NCBI RefSeq assembly: GCF_900103645.1
Contig: NZ_FNHP01000003.1
Span: forward strand, 411,772 to 475,771
DNA from: Oryzisolibacter propanilivorax
Lineage (GTDB): Bacteria; Pseudomonadota; Gammaproteobacteria; Burkholderiales; Burkholderiaceae_C
Reading direction: 5' to 3'
DNA length: 64,000 nt
Part shown: positions 27,585 through 37,406 of the stretch, in pieces
Layout: each line of letters opens with the position of its first letter
How positions within the stretch are numbered: the stretch's first letter is position 1
Translations under genes and position numbers: made by a program
The notes under the pieces: model-generated
Told to the model about the DNA's origin: nothing
The model's database searches: none
Seen by the model: only the letters and a program-made list of their open reading frames with translations

Positions 27585-29371
27585 GCCAGACCTCCGGCGG
27601 TGAAGGGCTGGCCGGCGTCCTCGGCCAGTGCCTGCACCGCATCGCGGAATACCTGGGCGCGGTGGGCATAGCCGTTGAACATATCCCAGCTGGCGCAGGC
27701 GGGCGACAGCAGCACGGCGTCGCCGGCGTGGGCGCGCGCGGCGGCCTGGCGCACGGCGCCCTCCAGCGTGGCGGCGTCCATCAGCGGCACGCCGCAATCC
27801 TGCAGCGCAGCGCGGATGCGCGGCGCGTCGCGCCCGATCAGCAGCGCCGCGCGTGCGTGGCGCGCCAGCGGCGCGGCCAGCGGCGCAAAGTCCTGGCCCT
27901 TGCCGTCGCCGCCCAGGATGACGATCAGCCGGTGCTCGGCGCCCAGGCCGTTCAGGGCGGCCACGGTGGCACCGACGTTGGTGCCCTTGCTGTCGTCGAA
28001 ATACTCCACGTCCTGCACGATGGCCACGGGCTCGACGCGGTGCGGCTCGCCGCGGTACTCGCGCAGGCCGTACAGCAAAGCGGACAGCGGGCAGCCGGCC
28101 GCCTGCGCCAGCGCCAGCGCGGCCAGGGCATTGGTGGCGTTGTGCCGGCCGCGAATGCGCAAAGCGCCCTCGGGCATCAGGCGCTGCAGGTGCAGTTCCT
28201 CCTGGGTGCCAGCGCGCGCGGCGCGGCCGCGCTGCGCGGTCTCGTCGGCCTCGTGCGCGCGTACCAGCCAGGCCATGCCGCCGGCGACCTCGATGCCGAA
28301 GTCGCCCGGGCGGCGCGGCAGGTCGGCGCCGAAGGTGACGTGCGCGCGTCGCACCAGCGTGGCCGGCCGGCCGCGTGCACCGGCCACGCGCTCGGGTGCG
28401 GGCAGCATGGCCATCACCGCCGGGTCGTCGCGGTTGAGCACCATCAGCGCCTGCTGGCCGAAGATGCGCGCCTTGACGGCGCCATAGGCCTGCATGTCGC
28501 CGTGCCAGTCCAGGTGGTCCTGCGTCAGGTTCAGCACCGTGGCGGCGCCGGGCTCGAAGCCGTGCGCGGCGTCGAGCTGGAAGCTGGACAGCTCCAGCAC
28601 CCAGGCGTCTGGCAAGTCGCCCGCATCCAGACGTTCGGACAGCGTGTCCAGCAGCGACGGGCCGATGTTGCCGGCCACGGCCGCGTTGCGCCCGGCGTGC
28701 TGCAGCAGGTGGTGCGTGAGCGCGGTGACGGTGGTCTTGCCGTTGGTGCCGGTCACCGCCAGCACGGCCGGGGCGTAGGCGCAGGCGGCGCGTAGCCGGG
28801 TCAGCGCCTCGGAAAACAGGTCCAATTCGCCTCCAGCCCTTATTCCACGTTGGCCTGCAGCTTCCAAAACAGGAGCAACCTCGACCGGCGTCAGGCCGGG
28901 CGAGCGGTACACCGCCGTCAGTCCCTCGGCCTCGCCCAGGGCTGCGCAGAACGGCCCGGCGACGAAGCGCGCCTGTGGCAGCTCGGCCTGCAGCGCGGCC
29001 AGTTGCGGCGGCGCGGCGCGCGTGTCGGCCACGGTGACGGCGGCGCCGCAGCGCGCGCACCAGCGCGCCATCGCCAGGCCCGAGTCGCCCAGGCCGAGCA
29101 CCAGCACCTGCTGGCCCTGCAGCAGGCCGTCGAGGGCCTGCCGGGGCGCCACCACGCTCGCGGCCGGAGCCGCATCCACGCCCGGTGCAGCAGCTGGTGC
29201 AGCACCGTCCAGCGCTGCGGGCGTGCCGGCATCCGGCTGTGGCGCTTCTTCCGCACGCACCTCGGCGAAGAGGCGCGCGACGAACTGCGCCGCCTCGGCG
29301 GCGGCGTTCAGTGCGGGCGCGGCCATCGGGGCGGTGTCCGGCGGGGTCGGGGGCGTGCGCTCGTCGTTCAT
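27581..29371 (-). CDS. murD: UDP-N-acetylmuramoylalanine--D-glutamate ligase MurD with long N-terminal extension
   Basis: This 596-aa Mur ligase adds D-Glu to UDP-MurNAc-L-Ala. The conserved protein begins around residue 100 ([19 protein letters not shown]); the ATP loop is [13 protein letters not shown] and a later [11 protein letters not shown] segment is present. The first ~95 residues are Ala/Pro-rich low complexity and lengthen the protein well beyond the usual ~450. The ATG at 29371 is the earliest plausible start; later ATGs would remove part of the extension without touching the core. A 53-bp stretch (28824-28876) resembles the dispersed repeat but aligns with the family without a gap. 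Confidence 0.93.
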   Translation of the reverse strand: MNDERTPPTPPDTAPMAAPALNAAAEAAQFVARLFAEVRAEEAPQPDAGTPAALDGAAPAAAPGVDAAPAASVVAPRQALDGLLQGQQVLVLGLGDSGLAMARWCARCGAAVTVADTRAAPPQLAALQAELPQARFVAGPFCAALGEAEGLTAVYRSPGLTPVEVAPVLEAAGQRGIRAGGELDLFSEALTRLRAACAYAPAVLAVTGTNGKTTVTALTHHLLQHAGRNAAVAGNIGPSLLDTLSERLDAGDLPDAWVLELSSFQLDAAHGFEPGAATVLNLTQDHLDWHGDMQAYGAVKARIFGQQALMVLNRDDPAVMAMLPAPERVAGARGRPATLVRRAHVTFGADLPRRPGDFGIEVAGGMAWLVRAHEADETAQRGRAARAGTQEELHLQRLMPEGALRIRGRHNATNALAALALAQAAGCPLSALLYGLREYRGEPHRVEPVAIVQDVEYFDDSKGTNVGATVAALNGLGAEHRLIVILGGDGKGQDFAPLAAPLARHARAALLIGRDAPRIRAALQDCGVPLMDAATLEGAVRQAAARAHAGDAVLLSPACASWDMFNGYAHRAQVFRDAVQALAEDAGQPFTAGGLA

Positions 29372-29542
29372 CTCAGTTTTCTGCGGCGCTGTGTGCTGCC
29401 CACAGCCCACGGAACCGGCGCGACCCATGCGCGGACAGCCACGCAAGGGCCGCCCCGCCGCGTGGGCTGCGTCCCCCTGCCCGCATGGCGCAGTAATGCG
29501 AGAGCGGGAGAAAGGCCCGAAGGGACTCAGGGGGGTGTCGTT

Positions 29543-30721
29543 TCATCGCAGCTTCAGGGTGGACAGGCCGACCAGGCACAGCAGCATGGTGATGATCCAG
29601 AAGCGCACCACCACCTGGGTCTCCTGCCAGCCGCTTTTCTCGAAGTGGTGGTGCAGCGGCGCCATCTTCAGCAGGCGCCGGCCCTCGCCATAGCGCCGCT
29701 TGGTGTACTTGAACCAGACCACCTGCAGCATCACCGAGATCGCCTCGACCACGAAGATGCCGCCCATCACCGCCAGCACGATCTCCTGGCGCACGATGAC
29801 GGCGATGGTGCCCAGGGCGGCGCCCAGCGCCAGCGCGCCGACGTCGCCCATGAAGACCTGCGCCGGGTGCGTGTTGAACCACAGGAAGGCCAGCCCGGCG
29901 CCGGCCATGGCGGCGCAGAAGATCAGCAATTCGCCGGCGCCGGCGATGTAGGGGAACAGCAGATACTTGGAATAGCTGGCGCTGCCCGTCACGTAGGCGA
30001 AGATGCCCAGCGCCGAGCCGACCATGATCACCGGCATGATGGCCAGGCCGTCCAGCCCGTCGGTCAGGTTCACGGCGTTGCTCGAGCCGACGATGACCAG
30101 GTAGGTCAGGATGACGAAGCCCAGCACGCCCAGCGGGTAGCTGACCTCCTTGAAGAACGGCAGTAGCAGCCCGGCTTTGGGCGGCAGGTCCAGCGCGAAG
30201 CCCGACTGCACCCAGGTGACGAACAGCTCGAACACGCGGGCGTTGGAATTCTCGGAGATCGAGAACACCAGGTACAGCGCCGCCAGCAGGCCGATGACCG
30301 ACTGCCAGAAGTATTTCTCGCGCGAGCGCATGCCCTCGGGGTCCTTGTTGACCACCTTGCGCCAGTCGTCCACCCAGCCGATGGCGCCAAAGCCCAGCGT
30401 CACCGCCAGCACGATCCAGACGAAGCGGTTGGACAGGTCGAACCACAGCAGCGTGGAAATCGCGATCGACAGCAGGATCAGCACGCCGCCCATGGTCGGC
30501 GTGCCGCTCTTGGCCAGGTGCGTCTGCATGGCGTAGCCGCGGATCGGCTGGCCGATCTTCAGCGCGCTCAGCATGCGGATCACGCGCGGGCCGGCGATCA
30601 GGCCAATCAGCAGCGCCGTGGACGCCGCCATGACGGCGCGCAGCGTCAGGTACTGGAACACGCGCAGAAAGCCCAGCTCGGGCGACAGGCCCTGGAGCCA
30701 CTGGGTCAGCATCAGCAGCAT
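29543..30721 (-). CDS. mraY: Phospho-MurNAc-pentapeptide translocase MraY
   Basis: This 392-aa polytopic enzyme transfers phospho-MurNAc-pentapeptide to undecaprenyl phosphate, giving lipid I. It shows about ten TM helices with the family motifs [26 protein letters not shown] and [13 protein letters not shown]. The start at 30721 ([17 protein letters not shown]) overlaps murF by 10 bp; the ATG three codons later is an alternative. Confidence 0.97.
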   Translation of the reverse strand: MLLMLTQWLQGLSPELGFLRVFQYLTLRAVMAASTALLIGLIAGPRVIRMLSALKIGQPIRGYAMQTHLAKSGTPTMGGVLILLSIAISTLLWFDLSNRFVWIVLAVTLGFGAIGWVDDWRKVVNKDPEGMRSREKYFWQSVIGLLAALYLVFSISENSNARVFELFVTWVQSGFALDLPPKAGLLLPFFKEVSYPLGVLGFVILTYLVIVGSSNAVNLTDGLDGLAIMPVIMVGSALGIFAYVTGSASYSKYLLFPYIAGAGELLIFCAAMAGAGLAFLWFNTHPAQVFMGDVGALALGAALGTIAVIVRQEIVLAVMGGIFVVEAISVMLQVVWFKYTKRRYGEGRRLLKMAPLHHHFEKSGWQETQVVVRFWIITMLLCLVGLSTLKLR

Positions 30722-32124
30722 GCCGCTTCCCCCGCCTGCTCGATAGCTTGCACCACCTGCTCCATGCGCATGAAGCGCGAGCCCTTGACCAGCACGCTGG
30801 CCGTGCCGGGCAGCGCCGCGCGCACCGCCACCTGTAGCTCTGCCATGTCGGCGAAATGCCGCGCCACTGGCGCGCCGCAGGCGCTGGCCGTGTGCGCGCT
30901 CAAAGCGCCCAGGGCATAGACCTGCTCGATGCCGGCGGCGCGCGCCTGCGCGCCGGCCTCGGCATGGAATTGCGCACCCTGCTGGCCCACCTCGCCCATG
31001 TCGCCCAGCACCAGCAGGCGCGGCGCGGGCAGTGCGGCCAGCACGCGGATGGCCGCCTGCACCGAGTCGGGGTTGGCGTTGTAACTGTCGTCCACCACCG
31101 TGAGGGCGCGCCCGTCCACCTGCAACGCCAGCGCGCGTGAGCGGCCGGTGACGGGCCGGAAGTCCGCCAGCCCCTGGGCGATGGCCGGCAGCGGTGCGCC
31201 GGCGGCCAGCGCACAGGCGGCGGCCGCCAGGGCGTTGTCCACGTTGTGCCGGCCGGCGATGTGCAGCCGCACGTCGCACGCGTCCTGCGGCGTGCCGAGG
31301 CGCACCTGCCAAGCGCCGCCCTGCCAGTGGGCATCGTCGGCGCGCACGTCGCCGCCCGCGCCGAAGGTCAGGCAGCGGCGCGCGCCCACCAGTGTGCGCC
31401 ACAGGGGCGTGAACTCGTCTTGCGCCGGGAAAACCGCCGTGCCGTCCGCGGGCAGCGCGGCCAGCACGCTGCCGTTCTCGCGCGCCACCGCCTCCACCGT
31501 GTGCATGAATTCCAGGTGCTCGCGCTGGGCGTTGTTCACCAGCGCCACGGTGGGCTGGGCCATGGCCCCCAGGCGGGCGATCTCGCCGGGGTGGTTCATG
31601 CCCAGCTCGACCACCGCCGCGCGGTGCCCGCCCGACAGGCGCAGCAGCGTCAGCGGCACGCCGATCTCGTTGTTCAGGTTGCCGCGCGTGGCCAGGGCGG
31701 CGTCGCCCAGCCAGGCGCGCAGGATGGCGGCGACCATCTGCGTCACCGTGGTCTTGCCGTTGCTGCCGGTGACGGCGATCAGCGGCAGCGCGAACTGCGC
31801 GCGCCAGCCGGCGGCCAGCGCGCCCAGGGCCACCAGGCTGTCGGGCACCTCAATGCCGGGCAGGCCGGCGGCCTGCAGGCCGCGCTCGGCCAGCGCCGCC
31901 ACCGCGCCACCGGCGCGCGCCTGCGCAAGGAAGTCGTGCGCGTCGAAGCGCTCGCCGCGCAGCGCCACGAACAGGTCGCCCGCAGCCAGGCTGCGGGTGT
32001 CGGTATGCACGCGCGCCAGCGGCGTGGCGCCGTCGCCCAGCAGGCGCGCCTGCGGCACGCGCGCGTGCACCAGGGCATGCGCCTGGGCCAGGGTCAGCTG
32101 CGGGGTGGGGGAAACGGGATTCAC
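30712..32124 (-). CDS. murF: UDP-N-acetylmuramoyl-tripeptide--D-alanyl-D-alanine ligase MurF
   Basis: This ~470-aa Mur ligase adds D-Ala-D-Ala. It has the ATP loop [13 protein letters not shown], the segment [13 protein letters not shown] and [10 protein letters not shown] typical of MurF. No ATG is available: the choices are GTG at 32124 or TTG at 32130, with AAGAAG 8 nt before the TTG. GTG was preferred as the commoner start. It follows murE by about 25 bp and overlaps mraY. Confidence 0.95.
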   Translation of the reverse strand: MNPVSPTPQLTLAQAHALVHARVPQARLLGDGATPLARVHTDTRSLAAGDLFVALRGERFDAHDFLAQARAGGAVAALAERGLQAAGLPGIEVPDSLVALGALAAGWRAQFALPLIAVTGSNGKTTVTQMVAAILRAWLGDAALATRGNLNNEIGVPLTLLRLSGGHRAAVVELGMNHPGEIARLGAMAQPTVALVNNAQREHLEFMHTVEAVARENGSVLAALPADGTAVFPAQDEFTPLWRTLVGARRCLTFGAGGDVRADDAHWQGGAWQVRLGTPQDACDVRLHIAGRHNVDNALAAAACALAAGAPLPAIAQGLADFRPVTGRSRALALQVDGRALTVVDDSYNANPDSVQAAIRVLAALPAPRLLVLGDMGEVGQQGAQFHAEAGAQARAAGIEQVYALGALSAHTASACGAPVARHFADMAELQVAVRAALPGTASVLVKGSRFMRMEQVVQAIEQAGEAACC

Positions 32125-32149
32125 AGGCAAAACAGGTTCTTCTTGAGTG

Positions 32150-33655
32150 TCAGGCAGCAGGCCGGCGCGCCAGGGCGGCGCGCGCGTGCTCCAGGTCGGA
32201 GAACGGCCGGCGCACGCCGTGGACTTCCTGGTAGTCCTCGTGCCCCTTGCCGGCGATCAGCAGCACGTCGCGCGCATCGGCCTCGGCAATCGCCTGGGCA
32301 ATGGCGGCGGCGCGGTCGACCTCGGCACGCACGTGGGTGCTGGCGATGGTGCCGGCAAGGATCTGGTGGACGATGGCCGCGGGCTCCTCGCCGCGCGGGT
32401 TGTCGCTGGTGACGAGGACCTGGTCGGCGCCCTTTTGCGCCTCTGCGCCCATCAGCGGGCGTTTGCCAGGGTCGCGGTTGCCGCCGCAGCCGAACACGCA
32501 CCACAGCCGGCCGCCGCGTTGCGCCGCCATGGGCGCCAGCGCCACCAGCGCCTGCGCCAGGGCATCGGGCGTGTGGGCATAGTCCACCGCCACCAGCGGC
32601 TGGCCGGCGCCGCCCAGCTGCTGCATGCGGCCGGGCACGGGGTCGAGCTGCGCGCAGGCGCGCACCGCGGCGTCCAACGGCACGCCCAAGGCGCGCAGGC
32701 CGGCGATCACGCCCAGCAGGTTGGAGACGTTGAACAGGCCGACCAGCCGGGTCTGCAGCCGCTCGGCGTGCACGCCCTCGGCGACGGTGAAGGCCAGGCC
32801 GGCGTCGGTGGCGGTGATGTCCTGCGCGCGCAGGCGCGCATCCTGGCGCAGCGACACGCTCCACAGGTCCAGCGCGCCGCCGTCCAGCCCGGCATGCAGC
32901 TCTGCGCCGCGCGCGTCGTCGATGTTGACCACCGCCGCCTGCAGCCCCGGCCAGTCGAACAGCACGCGCTTGGCCTGCCAGTAGGCGGCCATTCCGGGGT
33001 GGTAGTCCAGGTGGTCCTGGGTGAAGTTGGTGAAGAGCGCGACGCGGATGCGCGTGCCGGCCAGACGCTGCTCGGCCAAGCCGATGGACGAGGCCTCGAT
33101 GGCGCAGGCGCGCAGGCCGGCGTCGGCAAAACCGGCGAACGCGCGCTGCAGCTGCACCGGGTCAGGCGTGGTCAGACCGGTGGCGACCAGCTCGGGCGGC
33201 ACGCCGATGCCCAAAGTGCCTACCAGCCCGCATCCCGCACCGGCATATAGCTCCTGCTTCGATAGCACATGCAGTGCTTCGGCGAGCCACCAGGCGCTGC
33301 TGGTCTTGCCGTTGGTGCCGGTCACGGCCAGCACATCCAGGCGCGCGCTGGGCTGGCCGAACCATTCGGCGGCGATCATTCCGGTGGCGCTTTTCAGGCC
33401 ATGCAGCGCGGCGATGCGCTCGTCGCCGCCGAAGTCGAAGGCCTGCACACCCTGGGCCTCGACCAGGCAGGCCGCGGCGCCGCGCGCCAGGGCGCCCGCG
33501 ACATGCGCGCGTCCGTCGGTGGCGGCGCCCGGCCAGGCGATGAAGGCATCGCCTGGCTCGACTTGGCGGCTGTCGGTGCGCAGCGTGCCGCTGGCGCGCG
33601 CGCGCAGCCAGGCTTGCACCTGCGGCAGCGTCTCGAGCAGCTGCGGGGCGCTCAT
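32150..33655 (-). CDS. murE: UDP-N-acetylmuramoyl-tripeptide synthetase MurE (meso-diaminopimelate adding)
   Basis: This 501-aa Mur ligase adds the third stem residue. The ATP loop is [13 protein letters not shown] and the C-terminal DNPRGEEP motif marks specificity for meso-diaminopimelate rather than lysine. Between the ATP-loop helix and CGLVGTLG there are roughly seven extra residues encoded by an AT-rich segment (33211-33266) resembling the dispersed repeat. Its start overlaps the ftsI stop (ATGA). A longer open frame reaching through ftsI is a shadow. Confidence 0.96.
   Translation of the reverse strand: MSAPQLLETLPQVQAWLRARASGTLRTDSRQVEPGDAFIAWPGAATDGRAHVAGALARGAAACLVEAQGVQAFDFGGDERIAALHGLKSATGMIAAEWFGQPSARLDVLAVTGTNGKTSSAWWLAEALHVLSKQELYAGAGCGLVGTLGIGVPPELVATGLTTPDPVQLQRAFAGFADAGLRACAIEASSIGLAEQRLAGTRIRVALFTNFTQDHLDYHPGMAAYWQAKRVLFDWPGLQAAVVNIDDARGAELHAGLDGGALDLWSVSLRQDARLRAQDITATDAGLAFTVAEGVHAERLQTRLVGLFNVSNLLGVIAGLRALGVPLDAAVRACAQLDPVPGRMQQLGGAGQPLVAVDYAHTPDALAQALVALAPMAAQRGGRLWCVFGCGGNRDPGKRPLMGAEAQKGADQVLVTSDNPRGEEPAAIVHQILAGTIASTHVRAEVDRAAAIAQAIAEADARDVLLIAGKGHEDYQEVHGVRRPFSDLEHARAALARRPAA
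33211..33266 (+). repeat. Repeat-like segment translated within murE
   Basis: On the plus strand AAAGTGCCTACCAGCCC leads to CATATAGCTCCTGCTTCGATAGC, following the plan of the dispersed repeat (GCCTC-AGCCC ... AGCT ... ATAGC). It encodes part of the HVLSKQELYAGAG stretch of MurE. The match is weaker than for intergenic copies. Confidence 0.45.
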
Positions 33656-35400
33656 ACGGATTCCTCCACCGGGTTGGCGACGATCTGCGGCTTCACGGCC
33701 ATATCGGGCTGCACGCCCATCAGCCGCAGCGTCTGCTGCACCACCTCGCTGAACACCGGCGCGGCGACGGTGCCGCCATAGATGGTGCCGTTGTTCGGCT
33801 CGTCGACCATGACGGCGACGATCAGGCGCGGGTCCTCGACCGGCGCCAGGCCTGTGAACCAGGCACGGTACTTGCCGACGGCATAGCCCTTGCCGGCCTG
33901 CTTGCGCGCCGTGCCCGACTTGCCGCCCACCGAATAGCCCACGGTCTGCGCCTTCTGGCCGGTGCCGCCCGGGCCGGCGGCCATCTGCAGCATCTTGCGC
34001 ACCTGGTTGGCGGTGCGCGGCGAGAACACCGGCACACCCACGGGTGGCTGGTCGCTCTTGAGCATGGTGCCGGGGATGATCTTGCCGTCGTTGGCGAATA
34101 CGGTGTAGGAGCGCGCCATCTGGAACAGACTGGCCGACAGGCCATAGCCATAGCTCATGGTGGCCTGCTCGATGGGCCGCCAGCTCTTGTAGGGGCGCAG
34201 CCGGCCGGTCACGGCGCCGGGAAACGAGATCTGCGGCTTCTGCCCGAAGCCCAGCGCCGAGAAGGTCTCCCACATCTCCTGCGCCGGCATCTGCATGGCC
34301 AGCTTGGTGGTGCCGACGTTGCTGGACTTCTGGATCACGCCGGCCACCGTCAGCACGCCGTAGTTGTGCGTGTCGTTGATGGTCGAGCCGGTGATGGTGA
34401 TGCGCCCGGGCGTGGTGTCGATCAGCGTCTCCGGCCGCACCCGGCCGGACTCCAGCGCCAGCGCCACGGTGATCGGCTTCATGGTCGAGCCCGGCTCGAA
34501 GGTGTCGGTCAGGGCGCGGTTGCGCAGCTGCTCGCCGGTCAGGTTGCGCCGCTTGTCGGGCACGTAACTGGGGTAGTTGGCCAGCGCCAGCACCTCGCCG
34601 GTGCGCGCGTCCAGCACCACCACGCTGCCGGCCTTGGCCTTGTGGAAGGCGACCGTGTCGCGCAGCTTCTGGTAGGCGAAGAACTGCACCTTGCTGTCGA
34701 TGGACAGCTGCAGGTCGCGCCCGTCCACCGGCGGCACCTCGGCGCCCACACCCTCCACCACCCGGCCCAGGCGGTCCTTGATGACGCGCATCGAGCCGGG
34801 CTTGCCGGCCAGCTCCTTGTCGAAAGCCAGCTCCATGCCTTCCTGGCCGTGGTCCTCGACGTTGGTGAAGCCGACGATATGCGCCGCCGACTCGCCCTCG
34901 GGGTACTGGCGCTTGTATTCCTTGCGCTGGTAGATGCCCTTGAGCCCCAGGGCGGCGATCTGCTGGCCCACGTCCCAGTCCAGTTGGCGCTTGATCCAGA
35001 CGAAGGTCTTGTCCTCGTCGGCCAGCTTGGCCATGAGCTGGGGCAGCGGCATCTCCAGCAGCCGCGCCAGCTCCTTGAGCTTCTTGCCGGCATCGGGGCC
35101 GTCGGTGTCCACGTCCTCGGGAATGGCCCAGATGCTGGCCGCCGGGACGCTGGACGCCAGGATCAAACCGTTCCTGTCCAGGATGCGGCCACGGTTCGCC
35201 GGCAGCTCCAGCGTGCGAGCAAAACGCACCTCGCCCTGGCGCTGGAAGAAGTCGTTGCCGATGACCTGCACGTAGGCCGCGCGCGCCGCCAGCCCGCAAA
35301 AGCCCAGCGCCACCAGCGCCACGATGAAGCGGCTGCGCCACACCGGCGTGCGGCTGGCCAGCAGCGGGCTGGAGGTATAGGCCAGGCTGCGGCTGCTCAT
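33652..35400 (-). CDS. ftsI: Septal peptidoglycan transpeptidase FtsI (PBP3)
   Basis: This 582-aa class B penicillin-binding protein crosslinks septal wall with FtsW. A single N-terminal TM helix (about residues 22-42) is followed by the pedestal domain and a transpeptidase domain with the catalytic STMK of PGSTMKP, SSN (KSSNVGT) and KSGTA (GGKSGTARK). The start at 35400 (MSSRSLAYTSS) overlaps the ftsL stop codon. Confidence 0.97.
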   Translation of the reverse strand: MSSRSLAYTSSPLLASRTPVWRSRFIVALVALGFCGLAARAAYVQVIGNDFFQRQGEVRFARTLELPANRGRILDRNGLILASSVPAASIWAIPEDVDTDGPDAGKKLKELARLLEMPLPQLMAKLADEDKTFVWIKRQLDWDVGQQIAALGLKGIYQRKEYKRQYPEGESAAHIVGFTNVEDHGQEGMELAFDKELAGKPGSMRVIKDRLGRVVEGVGAEVPPVDGRDLQLSIDSKVQFFAYQKLRDTVAFHKAKAGSVVVLDARTGEVLALANYPSYVPDKRRNLTGEQLRNRALTDTFEPGSTMKPITVALALESGRVRPETLIDTTPGRITITGSTINDTHNYGVLTVAGVIQKSSNVGTTKLAMQMPAQEMWETFSALGFGQKPQISFPGAVTGRLRPYKSWRPIEQATMSYGYGLSASLFQMARSYTVFANDGKIIPGTMLKSDQPPVGVPVFSPRTANQVRKMLQMAAGPGGTGQKAQTVGYSVGGKSGTARKQAGKGYAVGKYRAWFTGLAPVEDPRLIVAVMVDEPNNGTIYGGTVAAPVFSEVVQQTLRLMGVQPDMAVKPQIVANPVEESV

Positions 35401-35720
35401 CGCGCGGTCCTTGCAGGGGTGGGCACGACCTCCGGCACCGGCATGGCCACGGCTTGGCCATCCTCGGTCACCCACTGGGTGATCGCCGGTGTGGCCATGC
35501 GCATGTGCAGCTGGTCGCGCGCCAGCGCCTCGATGCGCAGCGGCGTGGCCTGGGCACGGCGCTCGACCTGCAGGCGCTTGTGGTCGCTCTCCAGCTGACG
35601 GCTTTCCGCCAGCGCGCGGTGCAGCGCGGTGTACAGCCGGCGCGCCTCGTACTGGGTGTGCACGATGGCCATGGCGCTGCCCATCACGGCCACCAGCAGC
35701 AGCAGGCTGATGCGGGTCAT
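35397..35720 (-). CDS. ftsL: Cell division protein FtsL
   Basis: This 107-aa bitopic protein has one TM helix at residues 3-20 and a periplasmic coiled coil (about 25-75) with leucine heptads, as for FtsL of the FtsQLB complex. Its position between rsmH and ftsI is diagnostic. A 16-codon frame starting at 35767 and ending on the ftsL ATG could couple its translation to rsmH. Confidence 0.9.
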   Translation of the reverse strand: MTRISLLLLVAVMGSAMAIVHTQYEARRLYTALHRALAESRQLESDHKRLQVERRAQATPLRIEALARDQLHMRMATPAITQWVTEDGQAVAMPVPEVVPTPARTAR

Positions 35721-35763
35721 CGCGCCGCCACCTTTACGGCCGGCACCGCTGGCAGGCGGGCGC

Positions 35764-36696
35764 TCATGCCGGCACCCCGGTGCGCTCGGCCACGCGCATC
35801 ACGGCGCTGCGCGCGCGCGGGTTGGCTGCCACTTCGGCCGCACCCGGCTTGACGCGCGCCAGCGCCACCAGCCGCATGGGCGCGGGCTGGGCAAACGGCG
35901 CGCGCCGGTCATAGACCTCCTTGGAGTGCTCGGCGATGAACTGCTTGACGATGCGGTCTTCCAGCGAGTGGAAGCTGATGACCACCAGCCGCCCGCCGGG
36001 CGCCAGCACCTTCAGGCTGGCCGACAGCGCTTGGCGCAGCTCTTCCAGCTCGGCGTTGATGTAAATCCGAAAAGCCTGAAAGGTGCGCGTGGCGGGGTGT
36101 TGGCCAGGCTCGCGGGTCTTGACCGCGCCAGCCACGAGGTCGGCCAGTTCGGCAGTGCGCGCGAGAGCTCCCTGCTTCTCGCGCCGAGCAACAATCGCCT
36201 TTGCAATGGGGCCAGCAAACCGTTCTTCGCCATAGTCACGTATCACCTCCGCTATTGCGCCCATCTCGGCTGTGGCCAGCCAGTCGGCCACGCTCTGGCC
36301 GCGCGTGGGGTCCATGCGCATGTCCAGCGGGCCGTCGAAACGGAAACTGAAGCCGCGCTCGGCCTCGTCGATCTGCGGCGAGCTCACACCCAGGTCCAGC
36401 AGCACGCCGCTGGCGCTGCCCGCAGGCAGCTCGTCCAGGTGGCGAAAACCTTCGTGGCAAATCTCCAGACGTGGATCTTCAGCCTGGATGCGCCGCGCCT
36501 CGGCCACCGCCTGCGGGTCTTTGTCGAACGCGATCAGGCGGGCTCCTGCGTCCAGCTGCGCCAGCACACGGCGCGAGTGCCCGCCACGTCCAAAGGTGCC
36601 GTCAACGAAACAACCGCGCGCGCCCAGCGGGCCGCCGAGCAGCGCCTCGACCGCCTCGTGCAGCAAGACCGTGGTGTGCACCAGGGGCGCGTTCAT
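35764..36696 (-). CDS. rsmH: 16S rRNA (cytosine-1402 N4) methyltransferase RsmH
   Basis: This 310-aa SAM-dependent methyltransferase modifies C1402 of 16S rRNA. It has the N-terminal [16 protein letters not shown]-binding [22 protein letters not shown] and the C-terminal [13 protein letters not shown]. About 36058-36240, encoding roughly residues 150-213, looks lower in GC than the flanks by eye; the protein is nonetheless family-like there. Confidence 0.97.
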   Translation of the reverse strand: MNAPLVHTTVLLHEAVEALLGGPLGARGCFVDGTFGRGGHSRRVLAQLDAGARLIAFDKDPQAVAEARRIQAEDPRLEICHEGFRHLDELPAGSASGVLLDLGVSSPQIDEAERGFSFRFDGPLDMRMDPTRGQSVADWLATAEMGAIAEVIRDYGEERFAGPIAKAIVARREKQGALARTAELADLVAGAVKTREPGQHPATRTFQAFRIYINAELEELRQALSASLKVLAPGGRLVVISFHSLEDRIVKQFIAEHSKEVYDRRAPFAQPAPMRLVALARVKPGAAEVAANPRARSAVMRVAERTGVPA

Positions 36697-36712
36697 GCGA
36701 CGGCGCTCCCGT

Positions 36713-37129
36713 TCAGAAAGAGAAGTCCTGCAGCGCCTCGGGCATCCCGGCCTGCATGGCCGCGGCCTCCTTGGCCTCGTAGGTGGCCTTGTCCCACAGC
36801 TCTAGGTGCGAGCCCATGCCCAGCAGCATGGCTTCGCGCTCCAGTGCGGCGGCCGCACGCAGCTCGGGCGAGACCAGCACCCGGCCGGTGCCGTCCAGCT
36901 CCACGTCCATGGCGTTGCCCAGGAAGATGCGCTTCCACCATTGCGCCGACAGCGGCAGCGCCGCGACGCGGGCGCGAAATCCCTCCCACTCCTGGCGCGG
37001 AAAGATCAGCAGGCAGCCCTCGGGGTGTTTGGTCAGCGTGATCTGCCGACCCAGGGCATCGCGGTGCCGGGTGGGAACGGACAGCCGCCCCTTGGCATCC
37101 AGGCTCAGCGATGACGCCCCTTGGAACAT
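36713..37129 (-). CDS. mraZ: Transcriptional regulator MraZ
   Basis: This 138-aa AbrB/SpoVT-like double-fold DNA-binding protein is the first gene of the cluster. It begins [23 protein letters not shown], with a second [13 protein letters not shown] repeat about 70 residues later, as in MraZ. It autoregulates the dcw promoter by binding a row of short direct repeats, which are visible directly upstream here. Confidence 0.95.
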   Translation of the reverse strand: MFQGASSLSLDAKGRLSVPTRHRDALGRQITLTKHPEGCLLIFPRQEWEGFRARVAALPLSAQWWKRIFLGNAMDVELDGTGRVLVSPELRAAAALEREAMLLGMGSHLELWDKATYEAKEAAAMQAGMPEALQDFSF

Positions 37130-37195
37130 GAAAAATGGACCCCTCGGTCAGATGTGGGTGGCTCGGCATGGGACAGAAAAAACACGCGCCGAGGG

Positions 37196-37254
37196 CACTT
37201 TTCACCACTTTTTGGCACTTTCTTGCACTTTAGCAGGAAACACCCCGCGGGCAA
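37196..37254 (-). promoter_or_regulatory. mraZ promoter with four MraZ boxes
   Basis: On the minus strand four AAAGTG hexamers start exactly 10 bp apart (as CACTTT at 37196, 37206, 37216 and 37226 on the plus strand). MraZ is known to bind arrays of GTG-containing boxes with 10-bp spacing. The most upstream box forms a TAAAGT -10 (complement of 37227-37232), with TTGCCC (complement of 37249-37254) at 16-bp spacing. The other boxes lie downstream of the -10, which fits autorepression by promoter occlusion. Confidence 0.7.
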
Positions 37255-37296
37255 GCCGCCGGGCAGCGCCGGCAAGGCCAATCAAATCAAGGAGTT

Positions 37297-37373
37297 AAGC
37301 ACTTCCAGGGACGCCATCTTTGGCCAAAAAACCCTTGCCCTCCAATCACTTAGCGAGGTCTATGGAAGTGCTT
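37297..37373. repeat. 11-bp perfect inverted repeat upstream of mraZ
   Basis: AAGCACTTCCA (37297-37307) and TGGAAGTGCTT (37363-37373) are perfect inverse copies 55 bp apart, in the space between hslU and the mraZ promoter. They may form a large hairpin ending hslU transcription or a pair of protein sites. The enclosed sequence includes an A/T-rich stretch (37325-37331). Otherwise no gene is visible between 37255 and 37406. Confidence 0.5.
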
Positions 37374-37406
37374 TGTAAGGCGTGTAAAAGGCCTCCGGAC
37401 AACGCA

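Noticed and set aside
28824..28876. Repeat insertion in murD
   Set aside because: The DNA resembles the dispersed repeat, but the encoded residues align with MurD without an insertion, so it was not listed as a repeat feature.
32150..35461. One very long minus-strand open frame covering murE and antisense-like extension through ftsI
   Set aside because: Only the part from 33655 matches MurE. The upstream part is an out-of-frame reading of ftsI caused by high GC with few stop codons.
36058..36240. Horizontal transfer of part of rsmH because of locally lower GC
   Set aside because: The protein remains fully RsmH-like across the segment and composition was judged only by eye.
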